A stretch of 64,000 bases of DNA, taken from positions 62,001 to 126,000 of the forward strand of contig DASXFE010000132.1 in assembly GCA_036489765.1 (NCBI GenBank). The letters run 5' to 3'. Position 1 is the stretch's first letter. Each line of letters begins with the position of its first letter. The DNA comes from DATARH01 sp036489765 (lineage in GTDB: Bacteria; Pseudomonadota; Alphaproteobacteria; ATCC43930; CGMCC-115725). Both the position numbers and the translations under genes were made by a program. Below, piece by piece: positions 16,688 to 25,316 of this stretch. The notes beneath the pieces are model-generated. The model saw nothing but the letters and a program-made list of their open reading frames with translations. It was not told the DNA's origin and did not search any database.

Positions 16688-18460
16688 CTACAAACTTGGC
16701 GCCTCGGCTCGCTCGTCCGCGAACTGGGTACGGTAGTAGTCGGCAAAAATGCCGCCGCGGCGCAGGAGCTCGGCAAACGCCCCCTCCTCGGCGATGCCGC
16801 CGTCGCGCAGCACGATGATCCGGTCGCAGCGCCGCACCGTCGAGAGCCGGTGCGCGATGATAAAGGTGGTGCGGCCGTGCATCAATTCCTCGATCCCGGC
16901 CATGACCAATGCCTCGGTTTCGACATCGAGCGCCGAGGTCGGCTCGTCGAGGATCAGGATCGGCGCGTCGCGGAGGAGCGCACGGGCGATCGTGATGCGT
17001 TGCTTCTCGCCCTCGGACAGCGCGGCGCCGCCCTCGCCGAGCCCGGCCTCGTAGCCGCCCTCGAGCAACATGATCCGGTCGTGGATGCGGGCGAGCCGCG
17101 CGGCCCGCTCGATCTCGGCATCGTTCGCGCCCGGGCGGCCATAGGCGATGTTGTCACGCACCGACAGCGGAAAAATGAGCGGCGGCTGCAGCACCATGCC
17201 GATCTGGTTGCGCAATGACCGCAGCGTGTACTCGCGCAGGTCGACGCCATCGATCTCGACCACGCCGCTGGTCGGGTCGAAGAAGCGCGGCAACAGCCCC
17301 AGCAGCGTCGACTTGCCGGCGCCGGTCGGGCCGACAATGGCGATCGTGGCACCGGCCGCCACACGCATGTCGATGCCCTCCAGCACCGGCGTGTCGCTGC
17401 GATAGCGAAACGCGACGTCGCGCCAGCGCACTTCGCCGCGCGCGCCTTCGGCCGGCAATTCGCGCCAGCCGTCCTTGAGGTCGCCCTCGGTCTCGAGCAC
17501 CTCGAAGACGCGGCGCGCCCCCATCACAGCCCCGGCGATCAGGCCCCAGCTCTGCGTGATCTGGTTGATCGGCACATAAAGCTGCGCCAGGTACGAAATG
17601 AAGACGACGAGCTGCCCGACCGTCAGTGCGTGCGACATCACCGCCCGCGTCCCGGCGTAGATGACAAGGGCGGTACCGACTGCGATCACCAGGTTGACCG
17701 CGCCGGAATAGAGCGTCTGCCAGGTGTAGAGCCGCAGAGTGGCGCGCAGGCTTTCGCGGCTCGCGCCCATAAAGCGGCCATGCTCCTCGTCTTCCTTGGC
17801 AAAGGCCTGCACGACCTTGATCGCCGACATGCCCCATTGCACGAGCGAATAGACCCGGCTCTCCCGCTCGCGCACGTCGCCGGCGACGACGACGATCTTC
17901 TTGTTGAAGGCGGAGATCAGCGCGAACAGCACCGGCACGACGGTCAGCGCCAGCACCGTCAAGAGCGGGTCGAGCGGGAACAGCACCAGCAGCATCCCGG
18001 CGAGCAGGATCAGCGCCGAGACGATCGGCAGGATCCCGTTCATCACCATCGTCTGCACCGCAAAGCTGTCGGCGGTGATGCGGTAGAGCAGGTCGCCGCC
18101 GCGCTGGCGCAGGTGATAGGCGAGCGACAGATGTTGAAGATGCGCGTAAAGAGCGCCACGCAAGTCATTGACCATGCTCTGGCCGACGCGGATCGTCGTG
18201 TAGTTGTGCCAGAGCGTGATCCCGCCGCTGCCGATATAGGCGACGACGACGCCGAGGCACGCCGCGACCAGCAGCACCTCCGGGCTCCACGATGCCGCGA
18301 TCGCCACGCCGATCTTCTTGCCGCCGAGGACGTCGTCGATGACGATCTGCAGCGGCCACGGCTTGATCAACTCGAACCCGGCGATCAGGAACACCTGGGC
18401 GAGCGCCCAGGCGACCCGCCAGCGATAGGCGGCGAGATAGGGCAGCAGCTTCCGGAACAT
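16688..18460 (-). CDS. ABC-type exporter (type I half-transporter, MsbA-like)
   Basis: A 590-residue fusion of a six-helix exporter membrane domain (residues about 1-320) with an ATPase domain. The ATPase shows Walker A GPTGAGKST, Q-loop, signature LSEGEKQR and Walker B ILILDEPTSALD, with the H-loop IAHRLST. It would act as a homodimer in the inner membrane. Its start is 15 bases downstream of the hydrolase/GT2 fusion gene, which itself overlaps galE, so it likely exports the lipid-linked or free glycan made by that operon. MsbA-type lipid A export is the alternative but the gene context argues for a dedicated substrate. Confidence 0.87.
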   Translation of the reverse strand: MFRKLLPYLAAYRWRVAWALAQVFLIAGFELIKPWPLQIVIDDVLGGKKIGVAIAASWSPEVLLVAACLGVVVAYIGSGGITLWHNYTTIRVGQSMVNDLRGALYAHLQHLSLAYHLRQRGGDLLYRITADSFAVQTMVMNGILPIVSALILLAGMLLVLFPLDPLLTVLALTVVPVLFALISAFNKKIVVVAGDVRERESRVYSLVQWGMSAIKVVQAFAKEDEEHGRFMGASRESLRATLRLYTWQTLYSGAVNLVIAVGTALVIYAGTRAVMSHALTVGQLVVFISYLAQLYVPINQITQSWGLIAGAVMGARRVFEVLETEGDLKDGWRELPAEGARGEVRWRDVAFRYRSDTPVLEGIDMRVAAGATIAIVGPTGAGKSTLLGLLPRFFDPTSGVVEIDGVDLREYTLRSLRNQIGMVLQPPLIFPLSVRDNIAYGRPGANDAEIERAARLARIHDRIMLLEGGYEAGLGEGGAALSEGEKQRITIARALLRDAPILILDEPTSALDVETEALVMAGIEELMHGRTTFIIAHRLSTVRRCDRIIVLRDGGIAEEGAFAELLRRGGIFADYYRTQFADERAEAPSL

Positions 18461-18475
18461 CGGGCGGTGCAGGTC

Positions 18476-21034
18476 TCAGGCGGTGCGCGGAGCGCCGGTC
18501 GGCAAGGGCCCGCGGTCGGGCAGATCGAGCGCGGTCAGCCCGGCCTCCGCCGCGGCGCGGTCGGTGAGCCGCCGCATCCGTCCGGCAAACCGATACATCT
18601 GCCACGCGATCCCGGCACACGTGAAGGCCCCAGCGATCGCCGCGACCGCGCCGGCCACCGGCCATCCGAGAACCAGCAGCAAGGCGCCGACCGCCAGCAA
18701 TCCACCCCCGCCGCGCGCCGCGCCGGACAGCAGCGGCCGGCAGCGCAGCCGGTAGAGCCGCTTGACCCCGCCATGGTCCTCAGCGGCGACCAGGATGCGG
18801 GCGCGGTCGAGGACGCCGCGCGAGACGGTCAGATCCCAGCCGCCCCAGCCCGTATCCATTACGGCAGCGTAGCCGTGCGCGACCGCCGCGGCCATGACCC
18901 CGCCGAGCAGCGCCTCTTTCTCTTCGCCGTGCTCGCTCCAGTAGGATAGGACAAAGCCCCGGTCGCGCCACGACAGCGACGGACGCAGCCCGTCGGCAGC
19001 GGGTTCCGGTGCAGCGGCACGCAACGCCTTGAGGCGCCATTTCAGCCGCTCGTACCCGCGCACGACCGGGCCGAGCCAGATGAGGAGAGCGACCAGCGCG
19101 CGAGCCTGAAGGCCGGAAAAGCGCGGGTCGATCCGGGCGCGCCAGGCGCCGACGAGGCAGATCGTCCAGGTCAGCAGCAGCGGCAGAACCAGGAGGGACC
19201 ACCATCCGCCGGCGACCAGCCCCGCCAGCGCCAGCACCGGCGCGACGACACCCCATTCGAACGTCATCGGCAGGTGCTGCGGCAGCGAGGTCGGCCGCTC
19301 GTAGAGGCTCTGGAACAGCCCGCGCCCGAAGACTCCGGAATAGATCCGCGCGGTGCGGCCGAGCAGCAGCGAGCTCGACAGGTCGCCGTAGATCCGCCCT
19401 GTCCACATCGCCTGGCCGAAGCGGTTGAAGCGCTGCGGGTGCTTTGCGTAGACGAGCGCCTCGGCCTTGCCGTAGCCGCGCTGCTGGCCGAGATAGGCCT
19501 CGACGGTGTTGCGCCGGTAGTGCCAGACCATCGCCGCCGGGCTGAACCCGATCGCATAGCCCGCGTCCTGCAGCCGCCAGCAAATGTCGACGTCGTCGCC
19601 GGCGGCGCGGAAGATCGCGTCGAACCCACCGAGCCCCAGCAGCACGTCGCGGCGAAACGCCATGTTGCAGCCGGCAATGTGCTCGGCGATCTCGTCGTCG
19701 ATCAGCACGTGGCACGGCCCGCCCGGCGACACCGCGACGGCGGCCGGTACCAGGCTGTTCTCCGGCGGCGGGAAATTGGGGCCGCCGCAGGCGGCGAGCC
19801 CGCCCCGCTCCATCGTGCCGACGAGATAGGTCAGCCAGTCGGGGTCGGCGACGCAATCGCTGTCGGTATAAACGACGATCTCGCCGGTCGCCGCCTCCGC
19901 GCCGACGTTGCGCGCGACCGAGAGGCCCCTATTTTCCTGGTTGATCAGCCGGGCATAGGGATGGCGCTCGGTGATCGCGCGGGTGCCGTCCTTCGACCCG
20001 TCGTTGACGACGACGACCTCGTAATCGGGATAGTCGAGACGCTCGAGCGAGACGAGGCACGGCTCCATCGTCGTCTCGGCGTTACAGGCGCAGACGACGA
20101 CCGAGACGCGCGGTGCGTGCGGCAACGGCGGCGGAATCGGCCCCGAATAGGCCCGCGCGACCTCGGCGAAGGACGGCTTTCGGTTGCGGTCCTTGTCGAC
20201 GAGGCCAAAGGCCCAATCCTCGATCGGGTGGCCGCCGGTAAACCATTCGTCGGTCCAGGCGAAGACGCAGGTGCCGGCGACCCCGGCCGAAAACGCCGCG
20301 CCAACCTGCCACGACAGCGCCTCCGCCTGCACCGCCTCGCTCGAATGCATCGAATCCTCGCCGAACTCGGTCAGCACCAGCGGCTTGTCGAAGGCGATGT
20401 TGTGGAGGCGCGCAATATAGCGGCGGAAGGCGTGCTCGTTGCGGAGATAGACGTTGAAGCAGAGGAAATCGGCGAAATCGACGACGAGATATTCGGTCGA
20501 CGGGAAATTGGCATAGCTGACGAGCGCGCCCGGATGCTCGGCTTTGACGACCGCATGAAGCTCGGCAAGGAAGCGCTTGACCGCTTCGGCGCCATGCCAG
20601 CGGATCATGTCGGGCGGGATCTCGTTGCCGATCAGATAGGCAAAGATCGCCGGGTGCCGACCGCACGACCGCACCCCGTCGAGTACGGCCCGGCGCACCC
20701 GCTCCTTGGTCGCCTCGCTGCCGAGAAACGCGATGTGCTGCGACCACGGCAATCCGGCGATGACCCTGAGCCCCGCCGTCGCCGCGGCGTCGAGCAGCCA
20801 TACCGGGGGCACCGTGAAGACGCGCACGGTGTTGATGCCGGCCTCGATCATCAGCGCGAAATCTCGCGCGGCCGTCTCGGCCTCGGGGAACGGCGCGCCG
20901 TGGCTGCCGACGGCAAAGGGCCCGTAGGTCACGCCCTTGACGAAATACTTGTCGGGCCCGTCGCGAAAAAAGCGCCCGTCGACCCAGATGCCCGACCTGC
21001 CGGCGGCGCCGGTATCGATCGTGCGCGCGCTCAT
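18476..21034 (-). CDS. Glycoside hydrolase-like / GT2 glycosyltransferase fusion
   Basis: An 852-residue multidomain protein. Residues about 15-300 form a TIM-barrel hydrolase of the GH2/GH5-like clan, with the acid/base glutamate in GNE (136-138) and the nucleophile glutamate in LTEFGED (about 223). Residues 308-560 form a GT2 transferase with VSVVVCACNAE, NDGS at 344-347, the metal-binding DSD at 391-393 and a GGFDAIFRAAGDDVDICWRL acceptor-site block. Hydrophobic segments near 600-650 and 790-830 anchor it in the inner membrane. No signal peptide precedes the hydrolase domain. It overlaps galE by ATGA and is followed by the ABC exporter. The barrel could trim or bind the product that the GT2 part builds. 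Confidence 0.82.
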   Translation of the reverse strand: MSARTIDTGAAGRSGIWVDGRFFRDGPDKYFVKGVTYGPFAVGSHGAPFPEAETAARDFALMIEAGINTVRVFTVPPVWLLDAAATAGLRVIAGLPWSQHIAFLGSEATKERVRRAVLDGVRSCGRHPAIFAYLIGNEIPPDMIRWHGAEAVKRFLAELHAVVKAEHPGALVSYANFPSTEYLVVDFADFLCFNVYLRNEHAFRRYIARLHNIAFDKPLVLTEFGEDSMHSSEAVQAEALSWQVGAAFSAGVAGTCVFAWTDEWFTGGHPIEDWAFGLVDKDRNRKPSFAEVARAYSGPIPPPLPHAPRVSVVVCACNAETTMEPCLVSLERLDYPDYEVVVVNDGSKDGTRAITERHPYARLINQENRGLSVARNVGAEAATGEIVVYTDSDCVADPDWLTYLVGTMERGGLAACGGPNFPPPENSLVPAAVAVSPGGPCHVLIDDEIAEHIAGCNMAFRRDVLLGLGGFDAIFRAAGDDVDICWRLQDAGYAIGFSPAAMVWHYRRNTVEAYLGQQRGYGKAEALVYAKHPQRFNRFGQAMWTGRIYGDLSSSLLLGRTARIYSGVFGRGLFQSLYERPTSLPQHLPMTFEWGVVAPVLALAGLVAGGWWSLLVLPLLLTWTICLVGAWRARIDPRFSGLQARALVALLIWLGPVVRGYERLKWRLKALRAAAPEPAADGLRPSLSWRDRGFVLSYWSEHGEEKEALLGGVMAAAVAHGYAAVMDTGWGGWDLTVSRGVLDRARILVAAEDHGGVKRLYRLRCRPLLSGAARGGGGLLAVGALLLVLGWPVAGAVAAIAGAFTCAGIAWQMYRFAGRMRRLTDRAAAEAGLTALDLPDRGPLPTGAPRTA

Positions 21035-22011
21035 ACCGGATGCCTTTCGTGCCAGGCGAGCGCGGTGCGGACGATCGTGTCCATGTCCGAATGGGTGGCG
21101 CGCCAGCCGAGGAGTTTTGCCGCAAGGCTCGGATCGGCGATGAGCGCGGGTGGGTCGCCGGCGCGGCGCGGCCCCCGATTGTGCGGCACCTTGCGGCCGC
21201 TGACGCGTTCGATCGAGGCGATCAATTCAAGAACCGAACTGCCGCTGCCGGTGCCGAGGTTGATCGCCGCGCTGTCCCCGCCCTTTTCGAGATACTGGAA
21301 TGCGCGGACATGCGCGTCGGCGAGATCGGTCACATGGATGTAGTCGCGCACCGCCGACCCGTCCGCGGTCGGATAGTCTGTGCCGAAAACGCCGATCGGA
21401 CCCGCCTGCCCCAACGCCGCCCGGATCGCCAGCGGGATAACGTGCGTTTCCGGATCATGCGCCTCGCCGATTTCACCTTCCGGGTCAGCGCCCGCCGCGT
21501 TGAAATAGCGCAATGCCGCATAGCGGATGCCATAAGCGCCGGAATACCACCGCAGCGCCCGTTCGATCGCCAGCTTGGTTTCACCGTACGGGTTGACCGG
21601 CGCCAAGGGCAAAGTCTCGCGCATCGGAATTTCGTCCGGCTCGCCATAGACGGCGCAGGTCGAGGAAAAGACAATCGAGCCGATTCCCGCCTCTCGCATC
21701 GCTGCGAGCAAGTTAAGTGTACCCATTACATTATTGCGATAGTACAGTTCGGGGTCGGCGACCGATTCGCCGACATAGGCGAACGCGGCGAAATGCATCA
21801 CGGCGGTCACGGAATGCTGGCGCATGGCAGCGACCAGCGCGGAGCGGTCGGACAGCTCGCCGATGACCAGCGGCCCCCAGCGAACCGCCTCGCGGTGTCC
21901 GCGCAACAAATTGTCGAATACAACTGGCGTATATCCGGCCTTGGCCAGCACCTTGCAGGCGTGGCTGCCGACATATCCGGCGCCGCCGGTGACGAGGATC
22001 GAGTGAGACAT
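21031..22011 (-). CDS. galE: UDP-glucose 4-epimerase
   Basis: A 326-residue extended SDR that interconverts UDP-glucose and UDP-galactose. The NAD motif GGAGYVGS is at the N-terminus, the catalytic Ser in FSSTCAVYG, and the YxxxK pair in NPYGETKL. The C-terminal part has GTGSGSSVLELI and GDPPALIADPS, as in GalE. The start ATG is at 22009-22011; an in-frame extension upstream is not family-like. The stop overlaps the ATG of the GT2 fusion gene. It supplies UDP-Gal to that operon and is divergent from ugd. Confidence 0.93.
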   Translation of the reverse strand: MSHSILVTGGAGYVGSHACKVLAKAGYTPVVFDNLLRGHREAVRWGPLVIGELSDRSALVAAMRQHSVTAVMHFAAFAYVGESVADPELYYRNNVMGTLNLLAAMREAGIGSIVFSSTCAVYGEPDEIPMRETLPLAPVNPYGETKLAIERALRWYSGAYGIRYAALRYFNAAGADPEGEIGEAHDPETHVIPLAIRAALGQAGPIGVFGTDYPTADGSAVRDYIHVTDLADAHVRAFQYLEKGGDSAAINLGTGSGSSVLELIASIERVSGRKVPHNRGPRRAGDPPALIADPSLAAKLLGWRATHSDMDTIVRTALAWHERHPV

Positions 22012-22196
22012 GGAGAAGAGATCGGCTCGAGGATGCGGGTCGCGACCATAACGGGGCACCCCCATGATCTGTTCCCTCGACGCGGATACGACGCAGGGGT
22101 GCGTCAGCACGCCGCAACCGGCGGCGGCGGAATAAGCCGGCGCACCGCCCGTTTTGGGCTCGGTTGGTCACAACAACATGGTGAGGATTGGGTGCC

Positions 22197-23552
22197 ATGC
22201 GCATCGCGATGATCGGGACGGGGTATGTCGGCCTGGTCTCCGGCGCCTGCTTTTCGGAGTTCGGCGCCCAGGTGATCTGTGTCGACAAGGACGCCGGCAA
22301 GATCGCCCGGCTCCAGAGCGGCGAGATCCCGATCTACGAGCCGGGCCTCGACAAGCTCGTCGAAACGAACAGGGCGGCCGGGCGGCTCACCTTTACGACC
22401 GACCTCGACGCCGCGCTCGACGGCGCCGACGCCGTGTTCATCGCGGTTGGCACCCCATCGCGGCGCGGTGACGGGCACGCCGACCTCTCCTATGTCTTCA
22501 CCGCCGCCGACGAGATCGGCGGCGCGCTCGCCGGCAAGGCGCAGCGCACGGTCGTCGTCACCAAATCGACCGTGCCGGTGGGCACCGGGCGGCGCGTCGC
22601 CAATATCCTCGGGCAGCGCCTGCCGGCCGGCAGCTTCGATGTCGCCTCGAACCCGGAATTCCTGCGCGAGGGTTCGGCGATCCAGGATTTCATGCGACCC
22701 GACCGGGTCGTCATCGGCACTGACAGCGAGCACGCCCGGTCGGTGATGCACGGGCTTTACCGCCCGCTTTATCTGCTCGAGACGCCGATGGTGTTCACCA
22801 CCATCGAGACCGCCGAGATGATCAAATACGCGGCCAATGCGTTCCTCGCGACAAAGGTGACGTTCATCAACGAGGTCGCCAATCTGTGCGAGGCGGTCGG
22901 CGCCGATGTGCAGGATGTCGCGCGCGGGATCGGGCTCGACGGCCGCATCGGACGCAAGTTCCTGCATGCCGGCCCGGGTTTTGGCGGCTCGTGCTTCCCC
23001 AAGGATTGCCGCGCGCTCGTCCGCACCGCCGAGGAGGCCGAGGCGCCTCTCTCGATCGTCGAGACCGTGCTGCGCGTAAATGACCAGCGCAAGCTGGCGA
23101 TGGCCGACCGCATCGCAGCGATATGCGGCGGCACGCTCGCCGGCAAGACGCTTGCGGTGCTCGGCCTCACCTTCAAGCCCAACACCGACGACATGCGCGA
23201 CAGCCCGAGCCTGTCGATCCTGCCCGCACTGATCGAGGGCGGCGCCAAAATCCGCGCCTACGACCCCGAGGGTATGGACGAGGCGAGGAAGCTGCTGCCG
23301 GACCTCGAGTATTGCGAGGACGCCTACGCGACGATGATCGAGGCCGACGCCCTCGTGCTGCTCACCGAATGGAACGAGTTCCGCGGCCTCGACCTCGACC
23401 GCTTGAAGCAGTTGTTGCACAGCCCGGTCGTTATCGATCTGCGCAACATCTATGAGCCACAGGACATGGTCGCCGCCGGTTTCACCTATCACAGCATCGG
23501 CCGCCCGGCAGCCCTTGCCGAATCCGCTTCGCACCTTCGCGCCCGTGCCTGA
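22197..23552 (+). CDS. ugd: UDP-glucose 6-dehydrogenase
   Basis: A 451-residue enzyme that oxidises UDP-glucose to UDP-glucuronate with two NAD+. Seen are the NAD fold MRIAMIGTGYVGLVSGACF, the STVPVGT block, NPEFLREG, and the catalytic cysteine in GPGFGGSCFPKDC. The C-terminal domain has TFKPNTDDMRDSPS. ATG 22197 begins exactly at the Rossmann strand; a TTG three codons earlier is possible. It forms an operon with the next gene (30 bases apart), whose enzyme uses its product. Confidence 0.95.
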   Translation: MRIAMIGTGYVGLVSGACFSEFGAQVICVDKDAGKIARLQSGEIPIYEPGLDKLVETNRAAGRLTFTTDLDAALDGADAVFIAVGTPSRRGDGHADLSYVFTAADEIGGALAGKAQRTVVVTKSTVPVGTGRRVANILGQRLPAGSFDVASNPEFLREGSAIQDFMRPDRVVIGTDSEHARSVMHGLYRPLYLLETPMVFTTIETAEMIKYAANAFLATKVTFINEVANLCEAVGADVQDVARGIGLDGRIGRKFLHAGPGFGGSCFPKDCRALVRTAEEAEAPLSIVETVLRVNDQRKLAMADRIAAICGGTLAGKTLAVLGLTFKPNTDDMRDSPSLSILPALIEGGAKIRAYDPEGMDEARKLLPDLEYCEDAYATMIEADALVLLTEWNEFRGLDLDRLKQLLHSPVVIDLRNIYEPQDMVAAGFTYHSIGRPAALAESASHLRARA

Positions 23553-23582
23553 CTCAGCCACCGCTTCTAAGGATCTGCCTCG

Positions 23583-24569
23583 ATGCCCATTCCCCTGAAG
23601 CGCGTTCTCGTGACCGGCGGTGCAGGCTTTCTCGGCTCGCATCTGTGCGAGCGGCTGATCGCCGAAGGCAACGACGTGCTCTGCGTCGACAATTATTTCA
23701 CCGGGCGGCGCGACAACATCCTGCACCTGCTCGACGACCCGCATTTCGAGACGATGCGCCACGATGTCTGCGAGCCGCTGCATGTCGAGGTCGACGAGAT
23801 TTACAACCTCGCCTGCCCCGCCTCGCCGATCCACTACCAGTTCGATCCGGTGCAGACGACCAAGACGAGCGTGCTCGGCGCGCTCAACATGCTCGGCCTC
23901 GCCCGGCGCACCAAGGCCAAGATTTTCCAGTCCTCGACGTCCGAGGTCTACGGCGACCCGCATATCCACCCGCAGCAGGAATCCTATCGCGGCAACGTCA
24001 ACCCGATCGGCCCGCGCGCCTGCTACGACGAAGGCAAGCGCTGCGCCGAGACACTGTTCTTCGATTACTACCGCCAGCACAATCTGAGGATCCGCGTCGT
24101 CCGTATCTTCAATACTTACGGGCCGCGGATGCACCCGAATGACGGCCGCGTCGTCTCCAACTTTATCGTCCAGGCGCTGAAGGGCGAGCCGATCACGCTT
24201 TACGGCGACGGCACGCAAACCCGCGCCTTCTGCTATGTCGACGATCTGATCGAAGGGTTCGTGCGGATGATGGCCGCGCCCGACGACATCACCGGGCCGA
24301 TGAACCTCGGCAACCCGGTCGAGATGTCGGTCGCCGAGCTTGCCGCAATGGTGCTCGACCTCACCGGTTCGCGTTCGAAGGTCGTCCACCAGCCCCTGCC
24401 GGTCGATGATCCGATCCAGCGTTGCCCCGACATATCGCAGGCAAAGGCGCTGCTCAACTGGCAGCCGCGCACGAATCTGCGCATCGGGCTGCAGCGCACG
24501 ATCGCCTATTTCGACGGTCTGTTGCGCGACCGCGGCGAGATCCCGACCGAGACCTCGGCCGCCGCGTAA
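23583..24569 (+). CDS. UDP-glucuronate decarboxylase (UDP-xylose synthase)
   Basis: A 328-residue extended SDR of the UXS group. It has GGAGFLGSHL, the group-specific NLACPASPIHYQ, SSTSEVYGDP, and the YxxxK pair in ACYDEGKRCAE, then RIFNTYGPRM and QTRAFCYVDDL. UXS converts UDP-GlcA to UDP-xylose with transient oxidation at C4. Placed right behind ugd, it makes a two-step route UDP-Glc to UDP-Xyl. A generic epimerase is possible but the motif set matches UXS closely. Confidence 0.9.
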   Translation: MPIPLKRVLVTGGAGFLGSHLCERLIAEGNDVLCVDNYFTGRRDNILHLLDDPHFETMRHDVCEPLHVEVDEIYNLACPASPIHYQFDPVQTTKTSVLGALNMLGLARRTKAKIFQSSTSEVYGDPHIHPQQESYRGNVNPIGPRACYDEGKRCAETLFFDYYRQHNLRIRVVRIFNTYGPRMHPNDGRVVSNFIVQALKGEPITLYGDGTQTRAFCYVDDLIEGFVRMMAAPDDITGPMNLGNPVEMSVAELAAMVLDLTGSRSKVVHQPLPVDDPIQRCPDISQAKALLNWQPRTNLRIGLQRTIAYFDGLLRDRGEIPTETSAAA

Positions 24570-24577
24570 GGGCCTCC

Positions 24578-24946
24578 CTAGGGCAGCAGGGCCGACGGAT
24601 CGAAGTTCTGCACCCAGCTTGGCTCAGGGTTTTGCAGCCATGGCGGCATCGGGTTTCCCGAGCCGACAAGCGGCACGTGGTCCTGGCAGGTGCCACGGCC
24701 GGTGATGATCGTTCCCGGCGCGGCGTCGACGGTCTTCTGCTCGACCGCCGTGTACGGAGTCGCACAGATCTGATCGGCGACGAGCGGCCCCCGCGCCGCG
24801 TCATACCCATTGAACTCGGCAAATTCCGGCGGCGTGTCGCCCGCCGGCGCCAGCGCGCTCGTCCCGAAATCGGGTTTTGTCGGGATGTACGGCGTGCACC
24901 CGGAAAAGAGAACCGGCAGGACGATAAGAGCGATGGCAATCCGCAT
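24578..24946 (-). CDS. Small lipoprotein, unknown function
   Basis: A 122-residue protein with a lipoprotein signal peptide: a short basic start, a hydrophobic run and lipobox LFSGC with the cysteine at residue 17. The mature part has TPYIPTKPDFG, a pair of cysteines (QICATPYT and GRGTCQDH) and a proline/tryptophan-rich end (MPPWLQNPEPSWVQNF). I do not recognise the family. It is convergent with the UDP-xylose synthase gene, 8 bases apart. Confidence 0.7.
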   Translation of the reverse strand: MRIAIALIVLPVLFSGCTPYIPTKPDFGTSALAPAGDTPPEFAEFNGYDAARGPLVADQICATPYTAVEQKTVDAAPGTIITGRGTCQDHVPLVGSGNPMPPWLQNPEPSWVQNFDPSALLP

Positions 24947-25260
24947 GGCAAATCCGCGTGGGCGTGGACCCCCGGAGTATCCGCGTCCCCGCGCCGCCGT
25001 GCAACTGCCGCGATCACGCGGCCCAAGCGCGTTTCCCCCGGTATTCCAGCGGAAGGGCCGGCGCAGTATTTTTGGTGGTCAGCTCGCGGACCCGGTCCCT
25101 GGCCGAATCCAGCCGTCTTCCACCGCCGCCATTCAGGCGCACGCGCTACTAGGCACTTCATGTCGTCGGTCGGCCGGGAAGAAGGAATATTGATCCGGCA
25201 GATATTTTGCGGGCGATGAACGCACCGTATAGGCTCTCCTCGCAATGACACGGCGGCAGC
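24947..25260. other. Intergenic stretch with half of a family C repeat
   Basis: About 310 bases between the lipoprotein start and the ompA terminator. I see no gene. A half-copy of the family C repeat (CTCCTCGCAATGACA) lies at about 25237-25251. The promoter of the lipoprotein gene should be in the left part. Confidence 0.55.
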
Positions 25261-25289
25261 AAAAAAGGGGCCTGCCGAGGCAGGCCCCT
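25261..25289 (-). terminator. Rho-independent terminator of the ompA-like gene
   Basis: On the minus strand a 9-base-pair GC stem (GGGGCCTGC / GCAGGCCCC) with a 4-base loop is followed at once by six T residues. It lies 28 bases after the stop codon of the OmpA gene. It is the clearest intrinsic terminator in the window. Confidence 0.92.
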
Positions 25290-25316
25290 GTAGGAGCGCG
25301 CGGGAGGCGTTGCGCG

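Noticed and set aside
19274..21343. A 689-codon plus-strand frame
   Set aside because: Antisense to the hydrolase/GT2 fusion; no recognisable domain.
22104..24389. A 761-codon minus-strand frame
   Set aside because: Antisense to ugd and the UDP-xylose synthase, both of which show full catalytic motifs.
25060..25150. Possible tRNA-like segment (GGTCCCTGGCCGAATCCAGCC followed by CCACCGCCGCCA)
   Set aside because: A T-arm-like stretch is present, but no matching acceptor, D-arm and anticodon arm could be folded.
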